Part shown: one piece after another, positions 32,050-42,824 of the stretch
Layout: each line of letters begins with the position of its first letter
Position numbering within the stretch: position 1 is the first letter of the stretch
Assembly: GCF_932276165.1 (NCBI RefSeq)
Contig: NC_063992.1
Location: 8,194,001-8,258,000 of the forward strand
Length of the DNA stretch: 64,000 nucleotides
DNA from: Plutella xylostella
Taxonomy: Eukaryota; Arthropoda; Insecta; Lepidoptera; Plutellidae
Direction: 5' to 3'
Translations under genes and position numbers: made by a program
The notes under the pieces: model-generated
The model's input: only the letters and a program-made list of their open reading frames with translations
Database searches by the model: none
Told to the model about the DNA's origin: nothing

Positions 32050-32190
32050 GTATTTACCATCATCAGCCCTCAGTCATTTTGCTGGACATAGCCCTCTACC
32101 AGGGAGCACCAAAACTCGATTTTCCTCAATCCTCGGTTTTCCTCATCCTGTCACTATGCGCCACCTGTCTAAGGTCTTCGTTCTAGTGGG
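32050..32190 (-). repeat. LINE 3' fragment
   Basis: CCATCATCAGCCCTCAGTCA, then TTGCTGGACATAGCCCTCTA and GCGCCACCTGTCTAAGGTC: the end region of a lepidopteran LINE family, read from its 3' side. A related piece with an ATCATCATCATCAACA start lies at 32812-33000. Confidence 0.5.
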
Positions 32191-32811
32191 CTAGAGGACA
32201 TTTCTACTATGGTTTATGCTCTCAACTGAAGTAATTTTCTACTCCTATTTTGCGTTACAGTAGTCGAAATATCTTGATAATAAATATAAAAGCTCAGCAA
32301 TCACTGGGAATACTTCAAGAAAAGTGTTTCAAAAACAAGGTCGTGTTTTACGAACTTAGTTACTAAATTACTTATAAATTTTAAGAAAATATAATATATT
32401 CGTAAATTCTGAAACTTGTACCGAATATAATAGTGCTCGAATCTTATACTTAATTAAAATATTTAAGCATCTCTTTTATATACTAAGGGCTATTGAAAAC
32501 CTCGCAATAAGATGCCTGGATCTCTTTCTAATGAGATTGAAAAGTATTAATTTATGAAAGTGGATTTACATTAACGATTTCCATGAAAAAATGAGACGCT
32601 CCAGAGATGAATTGTGAATTTTCCCACATTATTTATTAAGGAAGTATAGGAATTTGACGAAAATTATTCCGCAATTTGGTTCTCTACTTATCGGGGAACA
32701 TAATGAGACAAAATTCAATATAGTATTCACTTCGCTTTATTTTTCTCGTGGGATTTATAAAATGAAACGTTAAATTGAGAGTTTTGCGGAGGGCGAGATG
32801 AACAAAGTATC
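32191..32811. other. No gene seen
   Basis: AT-rich DNA between two LINE fragments. No frame and no repeat recognised. Confidence 0.5.
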
Positions 32812-33000
32812 AATATCATCATCATCAACAACCCATAACCGTCAATTGCTGATGGACTTGGTTCTCTCTCAAGGACCTACTCTGTCTTTATCCATCCTCA
32901 TCCAGCCTCCGTCGGATGCGTATCTAGTGCCGTCTCTGAGACCAGCGGGCCGGAGGGCATCCCACTCTACGGTTCGAGGTCTCCACTCGAGAACTCGTTC
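32812..33000 (-). repeat. LINE 3' fragment with ATCATCATCA run
   Basis: ATATCATCATCATCAACAAC at the left edge, then CTGATGGACTTGGTTCTCTC and GCATCCCACTCTACGGTTCG. The trinucleotide run next to coding-like G+C-richer sequence matches the layout of the fragments at 13225 and 32050. The 88-codon plus frame over it is probably antisense to the LINE. Confidence 0.45.
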
Positions 33001-34627
33001 ATCGACCGGTCATCCGGTTCAATTCAGTTTGCAAATTTTAAGAGCTATGTTTTGGTATACTTAAAATATTTTAACTAAACAATTTTCAATAGTGTTTGAA
33101 ACAGCTAGCAGAATAAAACTACTGGTTTTATGTTTCTAGTTTAGTGAATTTTGCTACAAAAAAAGTTGGTTCTTTTTGCAGCAAAAACTGTTTGTATCGG
33201 ACACTCTGGATCGAGTTTGCCTCACTCTCACTACACATATCTAGGCTGACACTCTTTTAAAGTATTAACTGGATGGATACATTTTACAGACGAAAAGGGT
33301 AGTAATCACAGACATCTGGAAGTTGTATTACTAGTGACTTTAGAAATATTAATGTAGGTAAGTACGTAAAAAAATGAGTGTACATTCTTACAACGCAAAT
33401 AAATTACCTACATACATAATTATTAACAATACAACATAACTCTATATGCACCTACTAAGCATGTGCGGACAGTTCAGAAAATATTCAAAATTGTGTGCCT
33501 CGTCTGGTAGACAAAGAATCTACGACATATTTCAGTTTCAGTAACGTAATCTCCTTTCGTTCGAAAGCCAAACAGTTTTGAAAGGACAATTTATCTGCGA
33601 AATATCAGGAACTTTATCATCAGGTCTTACGATTCACATTTTTCCAATATTCGGCCTGCAACCCGAGGCCTGTGATTTATGATGTATTTATGTGAAAACT
33701 TGGCCAGCTCTTAGCATTTCTTCGCCATTTTGTTATATGAAGGTGGTTAGGTAGATAGACTAAGAACTAACTATAAAGTGAATGTATTTAATAACTGGGC
33801 CCTACTAGTAGAGATCAGAGTTGCAAAAACACGAGAGTAGTAGTACGGGGCACGAAATAAAATATTAGTCTACCTAGTCAAGAACTAAGCCTACAAATAT
33901 CAAAAGCGTACATGATATACCTCCAAGTTTTCATAATGAATAACTGTTGTGTATCCCATCTGTTAATACGGAGAAATTATACATATTTAAAAAGATCTTG
34001 AAAGAAGACTAGAAATTATTATACTTAGGAATTCGTTTAGCGAGTATGTTTGGTATTTATTCCTATACGCTTCATTGAGCTTATCCATACAATCGCAATA
34101 ATAATTTACCTTACATATGTAGCGACTACGAGTATCATGAAAAGGTCCGTTTGTACATATTTGCTCACCAAACAAACAGGAATTATAATATTTAGCTAAA
34201 CCGTGGGGGATAATGAAATACCTCTATTTGTTTGTTGTATGTAGTGGACTTAACAGTTTATGGTTTAGTTTTGTTAGTACCTAATATTTGTGTGAAGTTC
34301 ACAATTATACGAATAATAATGTGGTCATTATACCTGAGCACTGAGGCTAGCTTTCCTTTAAATAACAGGGGGAAATATAAATTTGTATTACAAAAATTTA
34401 ATATAAATTCCGAATTTCAACAACAAAACATATTTGTTCTTGGCTCTTGAATGTAGAATGTGTAGGTTGTTTGCGCCGTGGGACTATGAAAAATTGGTAT
34501 TGCTACAAAAGCACATTGTAATTGTATGAGCCTACGTTTCGTCACGATGATTTTATACAGCATCATCTAGCAGTACTTTGCGATGTAGTCAATTTATTTG
34601 TCCGACGAAGCAATTGAGCGCGGAGCA
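33001..34627. other. No gene seen
   Basis: AT-rich DNA. Frames of up to 72 codons have no recognisable features. Confidence 0.5.
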
Positions 34628-34766
34628 GGAGGGTTACTCCGTACTGGTAAAAAACGAACAAACGAGAGCTGTCGTGCAATCGGCACGTTTAATACAACGA
34701 GATAGAATCGTGGCTCGCACAACAGCGTTCCGAAACTTAGTTTTTCGTCATATAGAGTGACCCCCC
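34628..34766 (+). mobile_element. Foldback family M1, copy 6
   Basis: The best full-length copy (139 bp): GGAGGGTTACTCCGTACTGG at the left, AGAGCTGTCGTGCAATCGGC in the core, and TTTTTCGTCATATAGAGTGA then CCCCCC at the right. Confidence 0.75.
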
Positions 34767-35696
34767 AAAGGTTGTTATAGAGTTTTTAATTGGTGCTCGC
34801 ACGGCGGAGTGACAGGCGGCCTCGTGACTGCACCTCTGGGCACAATGGAAGGGCCACAGCTAGCCATTTGTTTTGTTACTGTGTCACACAATGATATTCC
34901 AGTGTCAGCCACCACAAGGAAACAATTTTAGTTTGCATATTCAAATGACGCAGATTTTGACACAATGGGGAATAGATCTTTGATAAGTACCTATCGACTT
35001 TTCACTTAAAAATATTTAATCCATCCTATTGGACATTTGTTACATTTAAAAATTAATTATTTCTTCATTTATGTATGTTAAACTCCCACTTTAGTACGAT
35101 AAGGGAAATAGGGTGGATAAAAGTGATTAAATTATCTTTTCATGATTTAGTTATCTACACGTTTACTTCTTTATCTTGGCTAACAATACATTAATACTTA
35201 TATAATTGTTGTCCATATAAGTGGTTCGGTATAATCAGTATCTAGAGTATTACTTTTTTTATCTAGAACAGTGTAAGTAATCTATATTCTTTAATGTCGA
35301 AACTCTGAAACCTGAGCGTATTTTAAATAAAATATAATGAAAGAAAAGGCACAAAATACTCGAATCAGTTCGAAAATATTCCATACAATGCAGCCGCACT
35401 TCCGCTCCATATAAATTTTACGACCGCGACATAAATTCAAAGCAATAAACGTATTAGGTTCGAGATCTAATGTAAATGCCTACCTTATTTTATGGGAACC
35501 GAATAACTACGCCATAACTTTGTTTGGGAAAGGGATTGTAGTTTATCCGGAAAATATTGACGACTTTCGTCCTTGAATATTTACTTCCTTGTCTTATTTA
35601 CTACCGAGTTCGGCCGAGCGTATTGTTCCCGGGACTATGAAGAAACAATTTAGTATTATTATTCCATGGAAGAAACTCATCACAGGGCCACAATTG
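34767..35696. other. No firm gene; one protein-like stretch
   Basis: At about 34798-34941 the plus strand reads HGGVTGGLVTAPLGTMEGP, continuing about 30 codons to TAG. LGTMExP also ends the candidate exon at 18815-18961. The rest is AT-rich with no feature. Confidence 0.35.
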
Positions 35697-35935
35697 ACGA
35701 TTGAATGGTGTAGTGGTTAGTGACCCTGACTGCTGTGCCAATGGTCCCAGGTTCGATCAACGGCCGGGCACATACTATATTGTTTTTAATACAAGTATTT
35801 ATACTCGGGTCTTGGGTGTTGATGTGTCGTATACAACATGTATCTATCTGTGTATATATATAAGCTGTCCGATTCCCATATCCAGGTTCTGCCTAGCTGG
35901 GGGTCGGTCAGCCGTGTATAAGATGTCCCCACATA
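35697..35935 (+). mobile_element. tRNA-derived SINE, copy 3
   Basis: Head with A box TGGTGTAGTGGTTAGTG and B box GGTTCGATCAA (one side decayed); the body shares GTTCTGCCTAGC and GATGTCCCCACAT with copy 1. It is more diverged than copy 1, and no clear target duplication was found. Confidence 0.7.
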
Positions 35936-35939
35936 TTTA

Positions 35940-37374
35940 TCAATTACAATAAGAGGCATTATAATCTCAGTTTTACTGTCGGTCGGTAAGAAGAATCAGA
36001 ACTGGAGTAGCGTTGCCACCGTGGTGAAAATCGGGAAATAAATATATTATCTGACTGTTTGATTGTACTGGAACGTTTTCATTGCACGTGAGTGTATAAC
36101 AGTTAAAATAACGCCAGTAAAATTAGTAATTAAAATGCAAGAACAACCCTTTCTTAACTGATTTGATGGGACCACCATGGTCTGTCCACCACAGTACCGC
36201 AATGATAATTACTGAGAGACAGATTCAACCAAAAAGAGGCAAAAGAGTGTAACAATTTTTTTTTAAATTAAAAAATATGGCTAACTTAAATAAACAAGCC
36301 GCCATTTGCGGCCAGAAGTTATGTTCACAGCAAAAAGGTAGGTACCTCAGGCAAAGGCGGGCCAGTAGTTTAACTTAAAAATAATAAAAGAGAAGATGTT
36401 TATGTAAGAACCTACACAATATTATGATATAGTTATAAAAACAATTTAGTCAAACTATGAGAGCTTTCTAGCTTATGGTTATTTATACTGGCCTGGGGTG
36501 CTACGAGATGATGGCTACGTGCTACGAGACTGCTACGCGCTACGAGACTGCTACGCGCTACGAAACTGCTACACCAAATCATACTATGCAAATATGTTAT
36601 ATACTTTCTTTTTTTTATATTTTAATGTATTTAAACTTATTTAGTAACTATTATGTCTGTTTGTTACTGTTTTTTGTAGTATAAGTCTACAGCGTAAAAA
36701 GCTTATAATAATAATAACTACCTAACTATAATGATCTCAAAACTATACTGGCCTCGAATACGATATATAATAACCACCAAATCATTATATTTTTATGAAC
36801 AACTTATCTAGTAATTACATAAGATTTCATAAAACTTTATAATTTTATATACGTAAAAGGCCCATCCTAAAGAGCAAGAAATTCTAGAATTCGTTTACAA
36901 ATTGATTACAAACTTACAACATTTATGTTTCACTGTTAAACGTGTGTCTAGTTTCTGTGGTGAGACCATACGCCGTCTGAGTACGAATAACAAGATTTAC
37001 GATATTCAATTCACAAGGCATCGGGTGATCAATAATGACATTTGTCGCTTTCAATTTTAAGATTACTTCAGCTCGGCAAAGCCTGTATTGCTGCGATACC
37101 TAATTAAATTCTTTGTCAGAGAGCTAAGAATGTCGTCTTTCGAATACCTATAATTAAAAATTCTTGTAAGGGACACGATGTCTTCCGCATTGCTAATATA
37201 ATTAAATTTAGGGGATGTTGTGATTTTAGTACAAGACAACGTATAGATTGATTTGTATACTTCTAACATAAGGTCAACAAGTACTTGTTTGTAAATTATT
37301 TTTCTGTAGAGAAATAGGACGCAATAAAAAAATAACACACAGCTAAAAATTGTGATATTACCAATATCTAAGGT
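35940..37374. other. No gene seen; one minisatellite
   Basis: AT-rich. CATTGCACGTGAGTGTAT at about 36080 is an end fragment of the foldback family at 6889-7082. An 18-bp minisatellite is at 36500-36574. Confidence 0.5.
36500..36574. repeat. 18-bp tandem repeat
   Basis: Three units of GCTACGAGACTGCTACGC (36521-36538, 36539-36556, 36557-36574, the last with two changes), preceded by a 21-bp variant unit. Confidence 0.8.
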
Positions 37375-37505
37375 TGTGAAAAAATCGCTTTAAGCGATAA
37401 GACCGCCATTTTCGTACGTATTTGTTAGTATTTAAGTTATGTAAGTTTCTTTTATGTGTGTGTACAAAAAAAGAATATTCTTTCTATCTATCTATCCATC
37501 TATAC
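37375..37505 (+). repeat. LINE-type 3' tail
   Basis: TCGCTTTAAGCGATAAGACC then GCCATTTTCGTACG, and GTGTGTACAAAAAAAGAATA running into a (CTAT)n tract. The hairpin-like AAGCGATAAGACCGCC motif is a hallmark of a common lepidopteran retroposon 3' UTR. Confidence 0.5.
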
Positions 37506-37945
37506 TAATAAAGATAGAAATATTAACTCACATTACTTTTATTTATGGTATTCAATAGGATTAGTTTTTAATGAACCATGCGTAACTCATGCTCGCGAAT
37601 CAAGTGCCGGAAACGTCAGAAAACGCTCAGTCCATAGACAAGACATGTCATAGACAACTTTCTTCTATTCTGTGTTATTCCTCGAGATAAGAGTGCGGCC
37701 ACAAAGCTGTTGTGAATAATTCCTTCTAACAATACCTAAGGTTTGATAATTCGGTATTTTAAATTTCTAATATCAGTTAAAAAGTATCGCACGACCCTGG
37801 GTATCATCATCATAGCTTTTTAACTCCCAACGGAAAGGGCTGTAAAAACTTTAACGTGTCTGTGTATCCGTGTCTGTGTGTATCTGTCTGTGGTAACGTA
37901 GCTCCCAAACGGGTGAAATGAATTTAGTTTTTTAAAAAATTAAAT

Positions 37946-38136
37946 ATTATGTAGTCTGAGCCTATCTGAAACCTAGTTAAACATTGTGAGATATGGCGTT
38001 TCGACTTTCTCCGTGTTCGGCATCATAAGGGTCACAGTGACAGTTAAATAAAGTCAATTTTTTTTTCTCTCCACCTTTAGTTTGCAAGGTGCGGGTGCCT
38101 ATATAAATAGAGTGAGTCGCCCGCGCGCCTCAGTTG
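37946..38136 (+). repeat. E2 left inverted terminal repeat
   Basis: 191 bp, an exact complement of 42634-42824, including a run of nine T. It begins ATTATGTAGTCTGAGCCTAT and ends CGCGCGCCTCAGTTG. Confidence 0.93.
38100..38136 (+). promoter_or_regulatory. E2 core promoter: TATA box and initiator
   Basis: TATATAAATA begins at 38100, and the arthropod initiator TCAGTT has its A at 38132, 32 bases downstream. The ITR ends 4 bases further on, the same arrangement as in DIRS-A. Confidence 0.65.
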
Positions 38137-38169
38137 GTTTTTGATTTTTGAAGTGAACACTTCGGCAAA

Positions 38170-38268
38170 ATGGCTCTATGTAGCCACGGTTCTCGTCGGC
38201 TTCGCTCCGACGGGGAAAAATATAATATTGAATTTGCGGAGTCCTCGCTACCGGGAGCTGTAGCGTGA
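38170..38268 (+). CDS. E2 small ORF next to the promoter
   Basis: 32 codons start at an ATG in good context (CAAAATGGC), 38 bases below the predicted transcription start: MALCSHGSRRLRSDGEK, then YNIEFAESSLPGAVA and TGA. A consensus 5' splice site GTGAGT follows at 38355. It may be a leader peptide or first-exon remnant of the element's transcript, or mean nothing. No homology is recognised. Confidence 0.3.
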   Translation: MALCSHGSRRLRSDGEKYNIEFAESSLPGAVA

Positions 38269-38844
38269 TGCGGACCAGGCGGCGCGGGGCCTGCCGGCTG
38301 CTGCGCACGCAGCCATTGCTGAGGATTTCGCAACGAAGGTTTGAGTTGATAAGCCGTGAGTAAAATGCTATTATTTACTGCTTTTAAAAGCTCAGCCACT
38401 GGTCATAATGCTCCGGCGCTTGGGGTTTTTATCCCACGCAGTAGGGTCCGATTCAATAGTCGTGGTGATGATTGATCACATATTCCGGTCCTACTAGTGG
38501 CGCTTGAGCTAGATACTTACATTAATGACCGCTTTAAGTAAAGCATATGTTAATTTTATACAGGAAAAAATAATAAAAATATATTTTTCTACCCTCAATT
38601 TCTAATATTTTTAGAAAACAGTTGATAAAAACTTTGCTATTACAATAATGCACTTGATTATAGCTTATGTAAGGCTTTACAAAGAGGAGCTTTCCAGGAC
38701 CGTCATAGGATTTTTTACAGGAAGCACGTGGCTCCGAGTTTCAGTATGTTGGGACATTGTGGCATGTGCGGCGAGTAATGTGATCCGCCGGTACCTACCC
38801 GCTGAGGGTAGGCAGGCCGATTCGGTGAAATTGAAGTTTCGTGT
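38269..38844 (+). other. E2 interior, first part
   Basis: G+C-rich to 38355 (CCAGGCGGCGCGGGGCCTGC), then AT-rich. No gene recognised. Frames on both strands across 38099-38399 are open but look like G+C-driven shadows. Confidence 0.4.
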
Positions 38845-39255
38845 AACCTGCACCCGGCCCTGTGCTCCCGCGCTGGCCGCCGTCTCGTGGCACCTGCATC
38901 GCAGCGTACACCCGGCCCTGCGCTCCTGCCCTGGCTACCGGTTCGTGCCACCTGCATCGCAGCATACATCCGGCCCTGTGCTCCTGCGCTGGCCGCCGTC
39001 TCGTGCCACCTGCATCGCAGCGTACACCCGGTCCTGGCCCTGGCCACCGGTTTGTGGTACCTGCATCGCTGAATAGACCCAGCCATGCACTCCTGCCCTG
39101 GCGGCTGTACACCCGGTCCTGGCCCTGGCCACCGTTTTGTGCCACCTGTTTGTGCTACCTGCATCGCTGCATAGACCCAGCCATGTACTCCTGCCCTGGC
39201 GGCTGTGTTGTCCCACCTGCATCGCTGCGCACACCTGGCACTCCTGTTCTGGTTG
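38845..39255 (+). repeat. GC-rich minisatellite in E2
   Basis: Seven or so units of about 50-59 bp, each with CACCTGCATCGC followed by a variant of AGCGTACACCCGGCCCTG and CTCCTGCCCTGGC. They are marked by CCTGCATCGC near 38892, 38950, 39008, 39060, 39159 and 39218. Early units read GCAGCGTACACC and later ones GCTGCATAGACC, so there are two sub-arrays. All six frames are partly open because of the composition; the resulting 100-200 codon frames are not evidence of a protein. Confidence 0.8.
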
Positions 39256-39779
39256 CCAGATCGAAACGCCCCCTGTCTGGGAAGAGATTTTATGCTCAGT
39301 GGAACCGCCTGCACTATTGCTAGCACGGTCATCATCATCATCAGCCATCATTATGAGTGACTTATTTAGAAGGTATCGAGTAACGTGCGCTATTCATCAG
39401 TGATTTTGGCATATGCAGACGAACGTTTACTGCCAAGGTTGGTCATGTTAGCCATACAAGGGCACACCAACGAAGCCTGAGTAACCACCTGCAGTCGCCG
39501 TAGCCGCATCGGCATGGATGACGACAAATCGGGTAACGTGCACCGCTTCTAAAAGTGTTATAGCACTTCAATTTGATGCCTCCGCTAAGGTAGGGTATTC
39601 TATTAAAGCAGCTTTCTTCTGAACTGCCCAAAGTGACCTGTAGACTGCTCCTGGGGATAGTTGTGCAATAAATTTTTTATTTCGATGTCTCTGCTGAAGA
39701 AACTGTCTAATGCAGCTTTTGTTCTAAACTGCCTAAAGATCATTGGACTGCTCATGGGAATGGTGACGCACGGTAAGTA
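39256..39779 (+). other. E2 interior, second part
   Basis: Mixed-composition DNA. It includes a CATCATCATCATCAGCC run at about 39334, as seen at LINE 3' ends, but without an attached LINE coding end. No gene recognised. Confidence 0.4.
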
Positions 39780-39921
39780 CAGGAGCGTTACTCTATACTG
39801 ATGAGAAACGAACGAACGAGAGCTGTCGTGCAATCGGCACGTTTAATACATACAAACAGATAGTGCGGCTCGCGTCGCAGTGCACTGAAAGTTCGTTTTT
39901 CGTCATATAAAGTGACTCCCC
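39780..39921 (+). mobile_element. Foldback family M1, copy 7 (inside E2)
   Basis: AGGAGCGTTACTCTATACTG, core AGAGCTGTCGTGCAATCGGC, right end TTTTTCGTCATATAAAGTGA and CTCCCC. Its presence inside E2 shows that E2's interior was once ordinary host DNA, or has itself received insertions. Confidence 0.7.
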
Positions 39922-42504
39922 AGACACTATCTTAAGTGTCATGACACATCGGCAGATTCCAGCTTTGAGTCTTTTCTTTTCTCGGCTGTGAGCAAAGTGA
40001 ATCCCACGGGCGAGTGTTCAACCTGAAAGCACTGAGCTAATTCCTGATTTCGTGAAAGTCGCTGTTGCTATACCATACCGCTTCACAAGTTACCGAATTT
40101 ATTATGATCCTACTGTCGGGTGATCATGATCAGAGTGTCATCGCGGTTTCTGAGTGACACCATATAAGCTGTCTTCCTTAAGTCCCAGTGGATTGTGAGT
40201 GTGTGTCCGAGCTCTTTGTTGAAAAATGCGTGAACCTCCTACGCAGCAGCTGTCTACTAGTTGTGTATCGAATAAATCGAGTAACGGTGCTCTTGCACGA
40301 GACGACTACCTTTTGGTAAAATTATAACTTCCACTATTCTGGGAACATGCATATACCTACTGTGTACTGTGTATCACATCACGTGTAGCCGTAGCCCAAC
40401 TCAATTTACTGGGCTAGATAATAAACAATGGCAGTCGTCATTAAATTTCTATGAATTTCGAAGGTCATCATTTGGAGCACAATTCAAAGGGTGAAAGTAC
40501 CTATTCATGCCTAAACGGCTTCTCTAATGAAAATGTATTTTTAATTCGATTCTGGCGCAAACGTTTCATAACTATTTTTCAACACTGTATCTGCTGAAAC
40601 TACTTAGACTGACTGGTTAAGATGCAGACGTGCCGTTTTCACAATTCCATTTTGAGTAATCTGTTTTATGGATCTTTCAGTTAGTTACGTAACTAGTTAC
40701 TTACCAAGTAAAAAATTACTTGTGTCATGCTCGTACTCGCATCTCATTTAGGAGCTCTCTGGCCTCTAGCTGAAGGCTAGAACTGGTATATATATCTACT
40801 AAGCTAGTACAGAGTTATAACCGGGCAGCGGTGACGTGGTAGCTGCTTGATTTATTAGAGTTTGCGGAAAACTTTCTAAATAAGTAATAATTATTAGTCA
40901 TAATATTAACTCTTCGCAGTTCTTTCAGAATGCAATACGGTCGCTGAAGTAGGTAACCTTCCTTAGCTGGACAACAACAACAAACCTTTTTGTTTTAAAG
41001 AGTGTCACAGTTATTCGCCTTTCCACTGTCATATCGATGTCCAAGGACTTTTTCTTGGGTATAGCTAACTACCTAAGTTTACCTATAGATAGCCGCAAGC
41101 TATCTGCTGTTGGCGAACTGTCAGTTCTGATTGATAAGTCAGGCTCGAGGTGGCTCGTCCAACTGTCCATGTTTCCGCCACCATGATTGTTGCTTCCACA
41201 GCTTAGAGAGTCTATGTTGGCTGTCGTTGCATCAGGTCTGATCAGGTACAACTAACATCTTTACGTACCATCTTTATTTAATCGAGCTATTTTATTTTGT
41301 TTTATCTAGGTCGACTTAATGGTTTCAAAATCGAACCTACAACAATGTAAGTGGGTACCTACCTACGTACCTTTCAAGTTGCAACAAGGCGAAGCCTTAA
41401 GGTTTTGGCCGAGACGTGCCCTTAGTGTTGACGAACCTACCTAAAGGTGACCTTGTTAATGTTTTTCATATGAAGTACTGAACATTTTACTTATCCTGGT
41501 GGCATGACTGATCATTTACTTACCCAGTTAAGACATGTTAGTCGGGTTTCATTTATCAACTAATATAATTGTTATTGTTGTGTTAATCAATCTTTATTAA
41601 TTTATGTCATCTACCAAGGAATGCTGCCAGAGCTCATAATATTCACACATGATGATACAGAATGATAGTAGCCCACAAAATCGGTGCAAAGGCTTATAAA
41701 ATAACTTTCCTTCCTAGTAGGACTGCACAGGAACTCGTTAACCGCCGAGTTAGTTAGAATACAAAATTAGACTGTGTGTTACTTGTCAATCTAGAATATG
41801 AATATAGTTACCTGCATCATGTTTTGAAAAACTGAATACTTAGTTATCCGCCAGTGTCACAGCCTTCATCTAATCTTTTCCAGTAGCTGATGAGGCTGAG
41901 ATATTTAGTAAAATTATCTTCCCTTCAAGCACCACTCCTCGTTCCAAGGACTAGATGCCGCGCCAGGTGTTGCAGGCCGTGTCGTCGTACGGGGCTGACT
42001 GAGCAGGTCCACGAGGCTCCAGGGTCGGCTGCTGCATTTCTGAGGTCAGTCCAGAATTACATACCCTAGTCAGCATGTGCTGACCTGAGCCCCAGCGGCC
42101 TGGATCGATATTCTACACTTTACAGCTTTTAAATATTGTTGCAAAGTATTTCACTGGTTCCATCCATTCGGCTAGTGTATGTTAAAAATATTGCCTTGAC
42201 AATAACAAGATTTTGATCAATAATTACTTATAAGTATTGCTTTCGAAGAGGCACTGTGTGTATCCATATGTATAAATACCTACCTATATGTATAGGTACA
42301 TACCTTCCATAACTTTCTGAAAAGTCAGGAATAATAAGGAAGTACTTAAGTCTTATGTATACTTATACCTTTCTTTTTAGTATATCTATTACCTAGAAAT
42401 CTATGCATTATAAATTTATAGATTCAAATATTTCTCTACTGATATACTCATCAGTAGCTTATGGGTCACAGTTGGTTTTCTCTCCACCATGCGATAATAA
42501 ACAC
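39922..42504 (+). other. E2 interior, third part: unrecognised
   Basis: 2.6 kb with no frame over about 60 codons. A G+C-richer island at 41930-42110 (GATGCCGCGCCAGGTGTTGC, then TCGTCGTACGGGGCTGACTG) looks unlike its surroundings and might be a captured exon or 3' UTR piece, but no frame through it is convincing. Confidence 0.4.
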
Positions 42505-42633
42505 ATCTCACAATGTTTAACTAGGTTTCAGATAGGCTCAGACTACATAATAGACGCATTTTTCCTGAAATAAAAATGACATATTATGTATCTAGCCTAT
42601 CTGAAACCTAGTCATTTCTGCATGGTGATATTA
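42505..42633 (+). repeat. E2 internal complementary region, copy 1
   Basis: The complement of the left end (42505-42551) joins the complement of the right end (42552-42590). Arms ACTAGGTTTCAGATAGGCT (42520-42538) and AGCCTATCTGAAACCTAGT (42594-42612) pair around the junction, the same hairpin geometry as in DIRS-A. Confidence 0.75.
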
Positions 42634-42824
42634 CAACTGAGGCGCGCGGGCGACTCACTCTATTTATATAGGCACCCGCACCTTGCAAACTAAAGGTGGA
42701 GAGAAAAAAAAATTGACTTTATTTAACTGTCACTGTGACCCTTATGATGCCGAACACGGAGAAAGTCGAAACGCCATATCTCACAATGTTTAACTAGGTT
42801 TCAGATAGGCTCAGACTACATAAT
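42634..42824 (+). repeat. E2 right inverted terminal repeat
   Basis: 191 bp, an exact complement of 37946-38136. Unlike DIRS-A, it runs through the complement of the whole left end up to the circle junction (ACTACATAAT). Confidence 0.93.

Noticed and set aside
38648..39403. Several overlapping Cys/Pro/Arg-rich frames of up to 208 codons on both strands
   Set aside because: All arise from the GC-rich minisatellite in E2; frames are open on both strands and none has a non-repetitive domain.
41938..42112. G+C-rich patch in E2 that might be an exon
   Set aside because: No frame is open across it with plausible splice sites; noted in the E2 interior only.
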